Origin: Anaerococcus vaginalis
Lineage (GTDB): Bacteria > Bacillota > Clostridia > Tissierellales > Peptoniphilaceae
NCBI GenBank assembly: GCA_018363915.1
Contig: JAGZMY010000010.1
Location: 27,243-91,242 of the forward strand
DNA length: 64,000 bases
Direction: 5' to 3'
Positions 26,555-34,431 of this stretch are shown in pieces. How positions within the stretch are numbered: position 1 is the stretch's first letter; each line of letters opens with the position of its first letter. A program made the translations under genes and the position numbers. The notes under the pieces were generated by a model. That model was not told where the DNA came from. It did not search any database and was given only the letters and a program-made list of their open reading frames with translations.

Positions 26555-27679
26555 TTATAAATTAGAAATTGGTAGGGAAACTTTTATTAGGCTTCCTTTT
26601 TCTTTGTCTAAAACTTTAATTTTTCCTCTATGAAGTTTTATTGTTTCTTTTACTAGAGAAAGTCCTAGTCCTGAGCCTATTTCTTCGTTTGCTTTTATTC
26701 TATAAAAGGCCTTGAAGATATTTTCTTTTTCACTTTTTGCTATTCCTATTCCGCTATCTTCTACATAAATTTCTGCAAAGTCTTTATTTTTTTTGGAAAA
26801 AATTTTTACGAATCCATTATTGTTGTTGTATTTTATTGCGTTTTCTATCAAATTATAAAATACTCTATAGATTAGTAAATCACTTCCTTCTATATATATT
26901 TCTTGGCAGATATTTTCTATGTTTATATTTTTTTTGTCGGATATAAATGATAAATCTTGAATTGCCTCTTCAATTAAAGATGATAGTTCAATTTTTTCAT
27001 TTCTTGTAACTGACCTTAATTCGCTTAAATCTAAAAGGCTTGTTACAAGTTTTGAAAGTCTATCTGATTCGTTTTTTATCATTGTTACAAGATTTTTAAT
27101 TTCATCCTCATCCATATTTTCTTCTTCGAATAGGTCGATTTGTGAATTTATTATGGTAAGGGGAGTCCTTAGCTCGTGGGCTGCTCTTGCTGTAAATTCT
27201 CTTTCATTTTTGTAAGATTCGTTTAATCTTTCTAGCATTTGGTTAAAAGATTTGGTTAATTTTTGAAATTCTTTTATTGGATTTTCTTTTACTTCGTAAT
27301 CGGTTATATTTTTAAGCTGGATTTGCTCAATTTGATTTGAAAATTTATCAAGGGGTTCTAGGAATTTTCCGCTTAGAAAGTATGAAATTATTCCTCCAAA
27401 AATTGTAACTAAACTTGTTATTATCCAAGATTTTTTTGAAAAATTATTTTTTGTAATTGTGACTTGGTCTGAAAAATTTGTATCAAAATCGCCAATTTTA
27501 TCCTTGTCAATATTTATATACAAATCTTCTTTGTTTTCCATCTTATCGACATATCCACCCAAAGAATCTATATAAAAATATGCGGTTTTATTCATAAAAA
27601 AATTCATGGTTAAACTTGTAAGAGCTATCAAAATACTTGTTAAAATGGCAATTCGAAGCCTTAATGACATTTTTTTCAT
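26555..27679 (-). CDS. Sensor histidine kinase
   Basis: A 374-residue membrane kinase. N-terminal helix (about 8-29), a short extracytoplasmic loop, a second helix (about 84-105), a HAMP-like linker, the HisKA box with phospho-acceptor H168 in ARAAHELRTPLTI, and an ATPase domain with N-box LIENAIKYN, VEDSGIGI and GSGLGLSLVK. The small sensor loop of about 55 residues suggests a membrane or redox signal rather than a soluble ligand. It overlaps the response regulator by 4 nt. Divergent to the redox operon, which is the likely target. Confidence 0.92.
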   Translation of the reverse strand: MKKMSLRLRIAILTSILIALTSLTMNFFMNKTAYFYIDSLGGYVDKMENKEDLYINIDKDKIGDFDTNFSDQVTITKNNFSKKSWIITSLVTIFGGIISYFLSGKFLEPLDKFSNQIEQIQLKNITDYEVKENPIKEFQKLTKSFNQMLERLNESYKNEREFTARAAHELRTPLTIINSQIDLFEEENMDEDEIKNLVTMIKNESDRLSKLVTSLLDLSELRSVTRNEKIELSSLIEEAIQDLSFISDKKNINIENICQEIYIEGSDLLIYRVFYNLIENAIKYNNNNGFVKIFSKKNKDFAEIYVEDSGIGIAKSEKENIFKAFYRIKANEEIGSGLGLSLVKETIKLHRGKIKVLDKEKGSLIKVSLPISNL

Positions 27680-28350
27680 TTTATTTTCCTCAACAAATAT
27701 CCTATTCCAATCCTATTTTCAATTGGATCATAGCCAAGTTCTTGTTTTAATTTTTTTCTAAGAGCAGATATATGCACTCTTATGGAATTGCTTAATAAAT
27801 CAACGCTAGAATCCCAAACGTGGTCAATTAATTCTTCTTGGCTTACTGGTCTTCCTTGATTTAAAAGCAAGTATTCCAAAATCCCAGATTCTTTTCTTGT
27901 CAATTTTAATTCTTTGTCGTCTATAAAAATTGTCCTATTTTTACTATCAAATTTTATCTTATCAAAAGAAAGCTCTGTATTATTTTGTATAAAATTTCTT
28001 CTTGTAAGAGATCTAACTCTTGCTTTTAATTCGTCCAAGTGAAATGGCTTTTGCAAAAAATCATTTGCTCCGGCATCAAGACCTTCAACCTTATCTTGGA
28101 TTTGACTTCTTGCAGATAGAATTAAAACTTTTGTTTCAACATCTTCTTTTCTCAAATTTTTCAAAATTTCCATTCCATCCATATTTGGAAGATTTAAATC
28201 TAAAACTATAAGATCATAAGATTCGATTTCAATCATTTCCATAGCATCAAAGCCGTCAAAAGCGGATTCGACTTCATAACCTGCATCTTTTAAAGATTTA
28301 TTTATTGTATTATTTAATATTTTTTCATCTTCTACTATTAATATTTTCAT
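27676..28350 (-). CDS. OmpR/PhoB-family response regulator
   Basis: A 224-residue DNA-binding regulator. The receiver has acidic pocket E7-D8-E9, phospho-acceptor D51 in LIVLDLNLPNMDG, a conserved Ser/Thr and K101-type QKPF. The winged helix contains LTRKESGILEYLLLNQG, VWDSSVDLLSNSIRVHISALRKKL and a terminal GIGYLLR. First gene of the two-gene leftward operon; a palindrome GTTAAG-AAAA-TCTTAAC-type element sits about 46 nt upstream in the divergent promoter region and is a candidate binding site. Confidence 0.93.
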   Translation of the reverse strand: MKILIVEDEKILNNTINKSLKDAGYEVESAFDGFDAMEMIEIESYDLIVLDLNLPNMDGMEILKNLRKEDVETKVLILSARSQIQDKVEGLDAGANDFLQKPFHLDELKARVRSLTRRNFIQNNTELSFDKIKFDSKNRTIFIDDKELKLTRKESGILEYLLLNQGRPVSQEELIDHVWDSSVDLLSNSIRVHISALRKKLKQELGYDPIENRIGIGYLLRKIK

Positions 28351-28395
28351 GTTCTCTCCTTTATAAATATTATATCAAATCATAATAAAATATAT

Positions 28396-28412
28396 GTTAA
28401 GAAAATCTTAAC
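28396..28412. promoter_or_regulatory. Palindrome in the divergent promoter region, candidate operator
   Basis: GTTAAGA-AAA-TCTTAAC is a perfect 7-bp inverted repeat with a 3-nt centre. It lies between the regulator gene and the CXXC/polyferredoxin/TlpA operon. OmpR-family sites are more often direct repeats, so the assignment to this regulator is inference. Confidence 0.45.
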
Positions 28413-28454
28413 AGAAAATTTATATCTAATCTGTTATTATTAATTTGTAAAGAG

Positions 28455-28610
28455 GTGATTGATATAGAAATTAAGAAAAAGAAAAATATACAAATAGGAT
28501 TTTTGATCCTTGCAATAGGTTTTATTTCTTATGGAGCCTTCCGTGGAGAAGTAGATACGGTTTTTAGCAAGGCGATAAAATTATGTCTGGAGTGTGTTGG
28601 AATTGGATAA
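28455..28610 (+). CDS. Small CXXC membrane protein (CD1871A-like)
   Basis: A 51-codon gene too short for most gene finders. It encodes a lysine-rich N-terminus, one membrane helix (GFLILAIGFISYGAF), then RGEVDTVFSKAIKLCLECVGIG at the C-terminus with a CLEC motif. RGE..TVxxKAIxxCLECIGIG is the signature of the CD1871A family of CXXC proteins, commonly found directly before a 4Fe-4S polyferredoxin. The only in-frame standard start is a GTG at 28455 that overlaps the AGAGGTG ribosome binding site, so the true start may be a few codons later at a non-standard codon. Its end overlaps the polyferredoxin start. Confidence 0.75.
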   Translation: MIDIEIKKKKNIQIGFLILAIGFISYGAFRGEVDTVFSKAIKLCLECVGIG

Positions 28611-29523
28611 GATTAGATCAAAAACTATAGCAAAATTTAGGTGGCTAATCCAAATTTTAGCAAGTCTTATGACAAATATTCACCTTCCTAATTTTTTTAA
28701 AGGAGTAATTTATAGGGGGAATATAAAAAAGATTTGCGTTCCTGGACTTAATTGCTATTCTTGCCCAGCAGCAACAGGAGCTTGTCCAATAGGAGCATAT
28801 CAGGCAGTAGTTGGCTCATCAAAATTCAAATTTTCCTATTATATAAGCGGATTTTTGATTTTTGTTGGAGTAATGGTAGGAAGATTAGTTTGCGGATTTT
28901 TGTGTCCATTTGGTTTTATCCAAGAAATTTTACACAAGATTCCATGCAAAAAATTTTCAACAAAAAAATTAAAACCATTAAGATACATAAAATATTTGAT
29001 ACTTGTAGTTGCCGTTATTATTTTGCCAGTTCTTGTAGTAAATGAATTGGGAATGGGCAATCCATATTTTTGTAAGTACATTTGCCCAGCAGGAGTCTTA
29101 GAAGGAGCAATCCCGCTTTCCTTAGTAGACACATCAATAAGAGCAAGTTTAGGTTCATTATTTAACCTAAAACTTACAATTTTGATAATAACAGTAATTC
29201 TATCAATAATATTTTTTAGACCATTTTGTAAGTGGATTTGTCCTTTGGGAGCATTTTATGCCCTATTTAATAAAATATCCCTATTCAAAATTAATTTTGA
29301 CAACAACAAGTGCATATCCTGCAAAAAATGCGTAAAAGCCTGTAAAATGGATGTAGACGTTAGAAAAGACCAAAACCATACCGAATGTATAAGGTGTGGA
29401 ATGTGTATCACATCGTGTCCAACCTGTGCCCTCAAATATCAATTTGGACTCGATAAGAAAAAAGAAGAAAATAAAAAAGAAAATTTAAAAGAAGACATTA
29501 AAGGAGAAAAAAATGAAATTTAA
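28594..29523 (+). CDS. NapH-like membrane 4Fe-4S polyferredoxin
   Basis: A 309-residue protein with about four to five membrane spans. Conserved cysteine motifs are PGLNCYSCPAATGACPIGA, CGFLCPFGFIQE and CKWICPLGAF in the NapH/YccM style, followed by two cytoplasmic [4Fe-4S] ferredoxin clusters (CISCKKCVKACKMDV and CIRCGMCITSCPTC) and a lysine/glutamate tail. Such proteins carry electrons across the membrane. The start may be GTG 28594 or TTG 28597 or 28603; it overlaps the CXXC gene, and its end overlaps the TlpA gene by 11 nt, so the three are one coupled unit. Confidence 0.92.
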   Translation: MLELDKIRSKTIAKFRWLIQILASLMTNIHLPNFFKGVIYRGNIKKICVPGLNCYSCPAATGACPIGAYQAVVGSSKFKFSYYISGFLIFVGVMVGRLVCGFLCPFGFIQEILHKIPCKKFSTKKLKPLRYIKYLILVVAVIILPVLVVNELGMGNPYFCKYICPAGVLEGAIPLSLVDTSIRASLGSLFNLKLTILIITVILSIIFFRPFCKWICPLGAFYALFNKISLFKINFDNNKCISCKKCVKACKMDVDVRKDQNHTECIRCGMCITSCPTCALKYQFGLDKKKEENKKENLKEDIKGEKNEI

Positions 29524-30442
29524 AAAAGTAAAAGTATTAGCATTATCAGCAACATTAGTATTAGCATTAACAGCTTGTTCAAAACAAGAAAACAAAGACA
29601 ATATGAACTCAAATCCTTCATCAGTAGAAAAAGCTGAAAGCAATTCAAATAACTCAAATAAGATGGACGATAATAAAGCTAAAATTGACGAATTGATGAA
29701 AAAACAAAATGACATCTTAGCTTCACACGATAAGCAATGGCAAGTAGCATTTTCAAAAGCAGATAAGTCAAGCGCAGAAGATAATAAAGATAAAGGATAC
29801 GATGCATATTTAAAAGATTTAGTAGAAAAAGCAAAAGATGAATTATCCAAAGAAGACTATGAACTTTTGACAAAAGACGTAGAAGAAATTGCAAAATTAG
29901 AAGAAGAAATAACAAAATTAAAAGCAGGAAACGAAAGTGCATCAAACAAAAAAGAAGATGGAGCAGTTTCAACAAAAGAATTAAAAAAATTCCCAACATT
30001 TAATTCAAAAGATTTTGATGGAAATGATGTTACAAAAGACATATTCAAAGATAAAAAATTAACACTCGTAAATTTCTGGTTTAATGGTTGTGCACCATGC
30101 GTAGGAGAGCTTCCAAAATTACAACAATTAAACGATGAAATAGAAAAAATGGGTGGACAAGTAATAGGAATAAATTCAGAAGCCAAAGTAGGCGAGGAAG
30201 ATACAATAAAAGAAGCTAAAAAAATCCTAGAAAAACAAGGGGCAAAATACAAAAATATTACTATAGACAAAGGTAGCGAACTTGAAAAATACACAGAAAC
30301 AATAATGTCATATCCAACATCAATCCTTGTAGATAGCGAAGGAAATATAGTTGGAGATCCAATAGTAGGAGCGATCGACAAAGAAGACAAATACAAAGAA
30401 GTAAAAGAAATGATAGAAAAAATAATAAAAGACAAAATGTAG
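29513..30442 (+). CDS. TlpA/ResA-like thioredoxin-fold lipoprotein
   Basis: A 309-residue lipoprotein with signal peptide and lipobox LTAC (Cys22), an Asn/Ser-rich linker, a helical lysine/glutamate-rich segment (about 50-150), and a C-terminal redoxin domain. The active site is CAPC (C193-C196) in NFWFNGCAPCVGELPKL, with a cis-proline region YPTSILVDSEGNIVG. It should reduce disulfides or methionine sulfoxide-linked partners outside the membrane, with electrons from the upstream polyferredoxin. The extra helical insert before the redoxin domain is not standard for ResA. Operon end at a strong terminator. Confidence 0.92.
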   Translation: MKFKKVKVLALSATLVLALTACSKQENKDNMNSNPSSVEKAESNSNNSNKMDDNKAKIDELMKKQNDILASHDKQWQVAFSKADKSSAEDNKDKGYDAYLKDLVEKAKDELSKEDYELLTKDVEEIAKLEEEITKLKAGNESASNKKEDGAVSTKELKKFPTFNSKDFDGNDVTKDIFKDKKLTLVNFWFNGCAPCVGELPKLQQLNDEIEKMGGQVIGINSEAKVGEEDTIKEAKKILEKQGAKYKNITIDKGSELEKYTETIMSYPTSILVDSEGNIVGDPIVGAIDKEDKYKEVKEMIEKIIKDKM

Positions 30443-30491
30443 AAAATGAAAATTTTCGAATTTAGATTTATATTATCCTTCTTGATGAATC

Positions 30492-30525
30492 AAAAATACC
30501 AGAGTTTTAAAACTCTGGTATTTTT
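30492..30525. terminator. Perfect palindromic bidirectional terminator
   Basis: A 17-bp perfect stem with no unpaired loop in sequence terms (AAAAATACCAGAGTTTT, then its complement). It separates tlpA from the convergent ppdK. Confidence 0.92.
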
Positions 30526-30539
30526 GTATTAATTTTAAA

Positions 30540-33170
30540 TTATTTATTTCTTGGATGTTCAATTGCTTCTTGAGCTGCTGCAAGTTTTGCAATTGGAACT
30601 CTAAATGGAGAACATGATACATAATCAAGCCCTACATTATATAAATATTTAACAGTAGTAGGTTCTCCGCCGTGTTCTCCACAAATTCCTAAGTGAAGAT
30701 TTGGATTTGCTTTTTTACCACGTTCAACAGCAGTTTCAACTAAGAAACCAACACCTTTTTGGTCTAGAACTTGGAATGGATCTTTTGCGAAAATATCTTT
30801 ATCTAAGTAAAGATCCAAGAATTTACCAGCGTCATCTCTTGAAAGACCAAAAGTCATTTGTGTTAAGTCGTTTGTACCAAATGAGAAGAAGTCAGTAATT
30901 TCTCCAATTTGATCAGCTGTTATAGCAGCTCTAGGAATTTCAATCATTGTTCCTAATAAGTAGTCAATTTTCTTTCCTTTTTCTTCAAATACTTTTTCAA
31001 TTTCTTCTCTTACTTGATTTTTTACATAAGCAAGTTCTTTAACATCAGATGAAAGTGGAATCATTATTTCTGGAACAACATTAATTCCATCTTCATGACA
31101 ATGCATTGCAGCTTGAATTATAGCACGAGCTTGCATTTTTGAAATCTCTGGATATCTAACGCCAAGTCTTAGTCCTCTAAATCCAAGCATTGGGTTTACT
31201 TCTTCAAGATCTAGGATTCTCTTTTTAACTTCAGATATTTCCATATTTAAATCTTCAGCAAGAGTTCTAATTTCTTCTTGTCCTCTTGGTAAAAATTCGT
31301 GAAGAGGTGGATCAAGAAGCCTTACAGTAACAGGTCTTTCGCCCATTAGAGAATAAATTTGATAGAAATCATCTTCTTGCATTGGAAGAATTTTATCTAA
31401 AGCTTCTTTTCTTGTTTCGAAATTGTGAGCTAAAATCATTTTTCTAACTTGGAAAATTCTATCAGCCTTAAAGAACATGTGTTCGGTTCTACATAAACCA
31501 ATTCCTTCAGCACCAAATTCTAAAGCTTGTTTAGCATCGTGAGGTGTATCTGCATTAGTTCTTACTTTCATATCACGATATTTGTCAACCCAGCTCATAA
31601 ATTCTCCAAATGTACCTTCAAGTTTTGGATTTTCAGTTTCTAAAGCTCCAACGTAAATATTTCCAGTAGAACCATCTATTGAAAGTACGTCTTGGTCTGA
31701 ATATTTTTTGCCATCAATTCTTACAAATCTTTCATCTTCATTTACATATATATCATGGGCTCCAGATACGCAACATTTTCCCATTCCTCTAGCAACTACA
31801 GCAGCGTGGCTTGTCATACCGCCTCTTGCTGTAAGGATTCCAACTGCTGAAACCATTCCTTCAAGATCTTCTGGAGAAGTTTCTTCACGAACTAAGATTA
31901 CATTTATACCTTTTGCAGCTCTTTTTTTAGCTTCTTTTGCAGTAAATGCAATGTAACCTACAGCAGCTCCTGGACTTGCTGCAAGACCTTTAGCAACAGG
32001 TTCATTTTCTTTTATAGATTTTTGAGAAAGTGTAGGGTGGAGTAGACCATCAAGATCTTTAGGATCAATTCTTAAAACTGCTTCTTTTTCATTAAGAAGT
32101 CCTTCATGAACCATATCAACTGCAACTTTTACTGCAGCATGAGCAGTTCTTTTACCATTTCTTGTTTGAAGTAGGAATAATTGTCCTTCTTGGATTGTAA
32201 ATTCCATATCTTGCATATCTTTGTAATGTTGTTCAAGTTTTTCTGCAGTATCATGGAATTGATCAAAAACTTCTGGCAATGAATCTTTTAATGTTGCAAT
32301 TTCTTTTGGTGTTCTAACTCCAGCTACAACATCTTCGCCTTGAGCGTTCATTAAATATTCACCAAATAATTTATTTTCACCAGTTGCAGGGTTTCTTGAA
32401 AAAGCTACACCTGTTCCAGAAGTTTCTCCCATATTTCCAAATACCATTGATTGAACATTTACTGCAGTTCCCATAGAATCATCAATATCATTTAATCTTC
32501 TATATAAAATTGCACGTTCATTATTCCAAGATGCAAATACAGCAGTAATAGCTTTGTCTAATTGTTCTCTTGGCTCTTGAGGGAAATCCTCTCCTTCAAT
32601 ATCTTTATAAACTTTTTTATATTTTTCTACGACATCTTTTAAGTCGTTAGCATCAAGTTCAGTATCTTCTGTTACGCCTTTTTCAACTTTTTTTGCACTA
32701 AGAACCTTTTCAAAATTATTTTTATTGATTCCCATTGCTACATCAGCAAACATTTGAATAAATCTTCTGTAAGAATCGTAAGCGAATCTTTCGTTGTTTG
32801 TTTTTTTGCTAAGACCTATAACAGCATCATCATTTAAACCAAGATTTAAAATTGTATCCATCATACCTGGCATAGAAATTGGAGCACCACTTCTTACAGA
32901 TACAAGGAGTGGATCTTCTGTTGAACCAAAAGTTTTTCCATTATGTTCTTCTAAATCTTTGATGTGATTTGTTATTTCTTTTTTAAGATCTTCCCAAATT
33001 TTTTTATCTTCTTTGTAAAATCTTGCACATGCTTCTGTTGTAACCGTAAAACCGTATGGGACATTGATTCCCATATTTGTCATTTCTGCTAGATTTGCGC
33101 CTTTACCACCGAGCAAAGAGCGCATGTCCTTGTCGCCTTCGTTAAAATTGTAAACATATTTTTCAGTCAT
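30540..33170 (-). CDS. ppdK: Pyruvate, phosphate dikinase
   Basis: Reversibly converts pyruvate, ATP and Pi to PEP, AMP and PPi; in anaerobes it runs in either direction of central metabolism. The 876-residue length is standard. The N-terminal ATP-grasp domain starts with LLGGKGANLAEMTNMG, the swivelling domain holds the phospho-His in GGMTSHAAVVARGMGKCC (His about residue 455, with the regulatory Thr two residues before), and the PEP/pyruvate barrel contains GIGLCRTEHMFF, GTMIEIPRAA, SFGTNDLTQMTFG and GICGEHGG. It overlaps its regulator gene by 8 nt. Confidence 0.97.
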   Translation of the reverse strand: MTEKYVYNFNEGDKDMRSLLGGKGANLAEMTNMGINVPYGFTVTTEACARFYKEDKKIWEDLKKEITNHIKDLEEHNGKTFGSTEDPLLVSVRSGAPISMPGMMDTILNLGLNDDAVIGLSKKTNNERFAYDSYRRFIQMFADVAMGINKNNFEKVLSAKKVEKGVTEDTELDANDLKDVVEKYKKVYKDIEGEDFPQEPREQLDKAITAVFASWNNERAILYRRLNDIDDSMGTAVNVQSMVFGNMGETSGTGVAFSRNPATGENKLFGEYLMNAQGEDVVAGVRTPKEIATLKDSLPEVFDQFHDTAEKLEQHYKDMQDMEFTIQEGQLFLLQTRNGKRTAHAAVKVAVDMVHEGLLNEKEAVLRIDPKDLDGLLHPTLSQKSIKENEPVAKGLAASPGAAVGYIAFTAKEAKKRAAKGINVILVREETSPEDLEGMVSAVGILTARGGMTSHAAVVARGMGKCCVSGAHDIYVNEDERFVRIDGKKYSDQDVLSIDGSTGNIYVGALETENPKLEGTFGEFMSWVDKYRDMKVRTNADTPHDAKQALEFGAEGIGLCRTEHMFFKADRIFQVRKMILAHNFETRKEALDKILPMQEDDFYQIYSLMGERPVTVRLLDPPLHEFLPRGQEEIRTLAEDLNMEISEVKKRILDLEEVNPMLGFRGLRLGVRYPEISKMQARAIIQAAMHCHEDGINVVPEIMIPLSSDVKELAYVKNQVREEIEKVFEEKGKKIDYLLGTMIEIPRAAITADQIGEITDFFSFGTNDLTQMTFGLSRDDAGKFLDLYLDKDIFAKDPFQVLDQKGVGFLVETAVERGKKANPNLHLGICGEHGGEPTTVKYLYNVGLDYVSCSPFRVPIAKLAAAQEAIEHPRNK

Positions 33171-33984
33171 TTTTTTCCCCTTTCCTACTGTTAATATGAT
33201 TAATTATTATATCAGACGTTTCTTCTATAGATTTATATGTAACATCAATCATTACACAATCTAAATCTTCCATAATCGCTTTGGCATAGTCCAATTCTTT
33301 TTGAATTGCTCTTATATCTGAATATTGACTTTTTCCAGATAAACCCAAACTTTTAAGTCTTTCTTCCCTAAAAGACTTTAAAATATTTTTATCGATAGTT
33401 AGACCGAATATTTTCTTGCTATCAATTTCAAAAAGTTCATCGGGCAGGCTAGTATTTAAAAGTATAGGAATATTACAAACTTTATAGCCCTTGCTTGCCA
33501 TATAAATTGATAATGGCGTTTTAGAAGAACGAGATACTCCAATTATTGCTATATCACAAGCTTTAAGTGATCTAAAATCTTTGCCATCGTCATATTTGAT
33601 TGCAAAATCTAATGAATTTAATGTTTTAAATCGGTCAGTTTCATAAAGAGACTCTTCAGAAAAAGCATATTTTGGTTCTAATTCAAGTTTTTTAGAAATA
33701 GTCCTTATGGAATAGCCAGTTATATCTACATAAGTAATATTATTTAGCTCACAAAAATCATTGATATAAACGTTCATCCTTGAATCTTGAAATGAGTGAT
33801 AGATAATGAAATTATCGCAAGTTTCAATTATAAAATTTAATATATCTTTAAGAGAATCTATATCTCTTACATCTGGATATATATTTGTAATTGATTCAAC
33901 ATTAAATTGACTAAGAGATACTTTTACAATTTTTTCTGTAGCGTATCCACTTGTATCAGAGATAATGTTTACACTAAGCTTCAT
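33163..33984 (-). CDS. PPDK regulatory protein (bifunctional kinase/pyrophosphorylase, DUF299)
   Basis: Switches PPDK off by ADP-dependent phosphorylation of the active-site threonine and on again by Pi-dependent dephosphorylation. The 273-residue protein has the N-terminal VNIISDTSGYATEKIV, the P-loop GVSRSSKT (149-156), CNIPILLNTSLPDELFEID and the C-terminal DVTYKSIEETS. PEP synthase regulators share the fold, but the coupled ppdK downstream makes PPDK the target. GAGGTGA precedes the ATG. Confidence 0.92.
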   Translation of the reverse strand: MKLSVNIISDTSGYATEKIVKVSLSQFNVESITNIYPDVRDIDSLKDILNFIIETCDNFIIYHSFQDSRMNVYINDFCELNNITYVDITGYSIRTISKKLELEPKYAFSEESLYETDRFKTLNSLDFAIKYDDGKDFRSLKACDIAIIGVSRSSKTPLSIYMASKGYKVCNIPILLNTSLPDELFEIDSKKIFGLTIDKNILKSFREERLKSLGLSGKSQYSDIRAIQKELDYAKAIMEDLDCVMIDVTYKSIEETSDIIINHINSRKGEKND

Positions 33985-34140
33985 CCTGTCACCTCTTTAA
34001 TATAAGATTCTATTAATATTATAGCATTTTTAATCAAAAATCCAAGAGCTGAAAACATTTTTCAACCATTAAAACTAATAATTATTAATATTTTACAAAT
34101 ATATTATTTGAATTTTCAACATTAACTTTTACAAGTGAAA

Positions 34141-34168
34141 TTGACAAAAAAATAATTTAAAATATAAT
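34141..34168 (+). promoter_or_regulatory. Strong vegetative promoter of the valS T-box transcript
   Basis: Perfect TTGACA (34141-34146) and TATAAT (34163-34168) with a 16-nt spacer, 20-30 nt upstream of the first leader helix. Confidence 0.85.
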
Positions 34169-34185
34169 AAGAAAAAGAATTGAAT

Positions 34186-34388
34186 AATAAACTTTGACAA
34201 AAAGGAGTAGTAGGGGAAATTTTTTAGAGAGAAGACGGCTGGTGAAAGTCTTTAAATTGAAACTATGAAGGTTGTTTTGAAATAGTTTAATGTAGCATGC
34301 ATGAATGCAAATAAGAGCCTTTTTTATAAAAAAGGAAGATAGGTGGTAACGCGATAATCTCGTCCTTGAGAATTGTGTTACTTTTTTT
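34186..34388 (+). ncRNA. T-box riboswitch controlling valS
   Basis: The leader has AGTA in GGAGTAGTAGG (34204-34214), the AGAGAG distal element (about 34226-34231), GGCTGGTGAAAGTC, a perfect stem III (CCTTTTTTATAAAAAAGG, 34318-34335), and the T-box core AGGTGGTAACGCG at 34341-34353. The terminator is formed by GTAACGCGATAATCTC with GAGAATTGTGTTAC followed by a run of seven T. Many bases are shared with the serS leader. GTT at 34271-34273 after GAA is a possible valine specifier, not verified by folding. Confidence 0.92.
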
Positions 34389-34431
34389 ATTATTTATTTT
34401 TAATTTTTTATTTTGAAAATAAGGAGAAATT

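Noticed and set aside
29857..30435. Long open frame on the minus strand opposite tlpA
   Set aside because: It mirrors the lysine/glutamate-rich codons of the lipoprotein gene, giving Ser/Phe/Leu-rich text with no motifs; no ribosome binding site.
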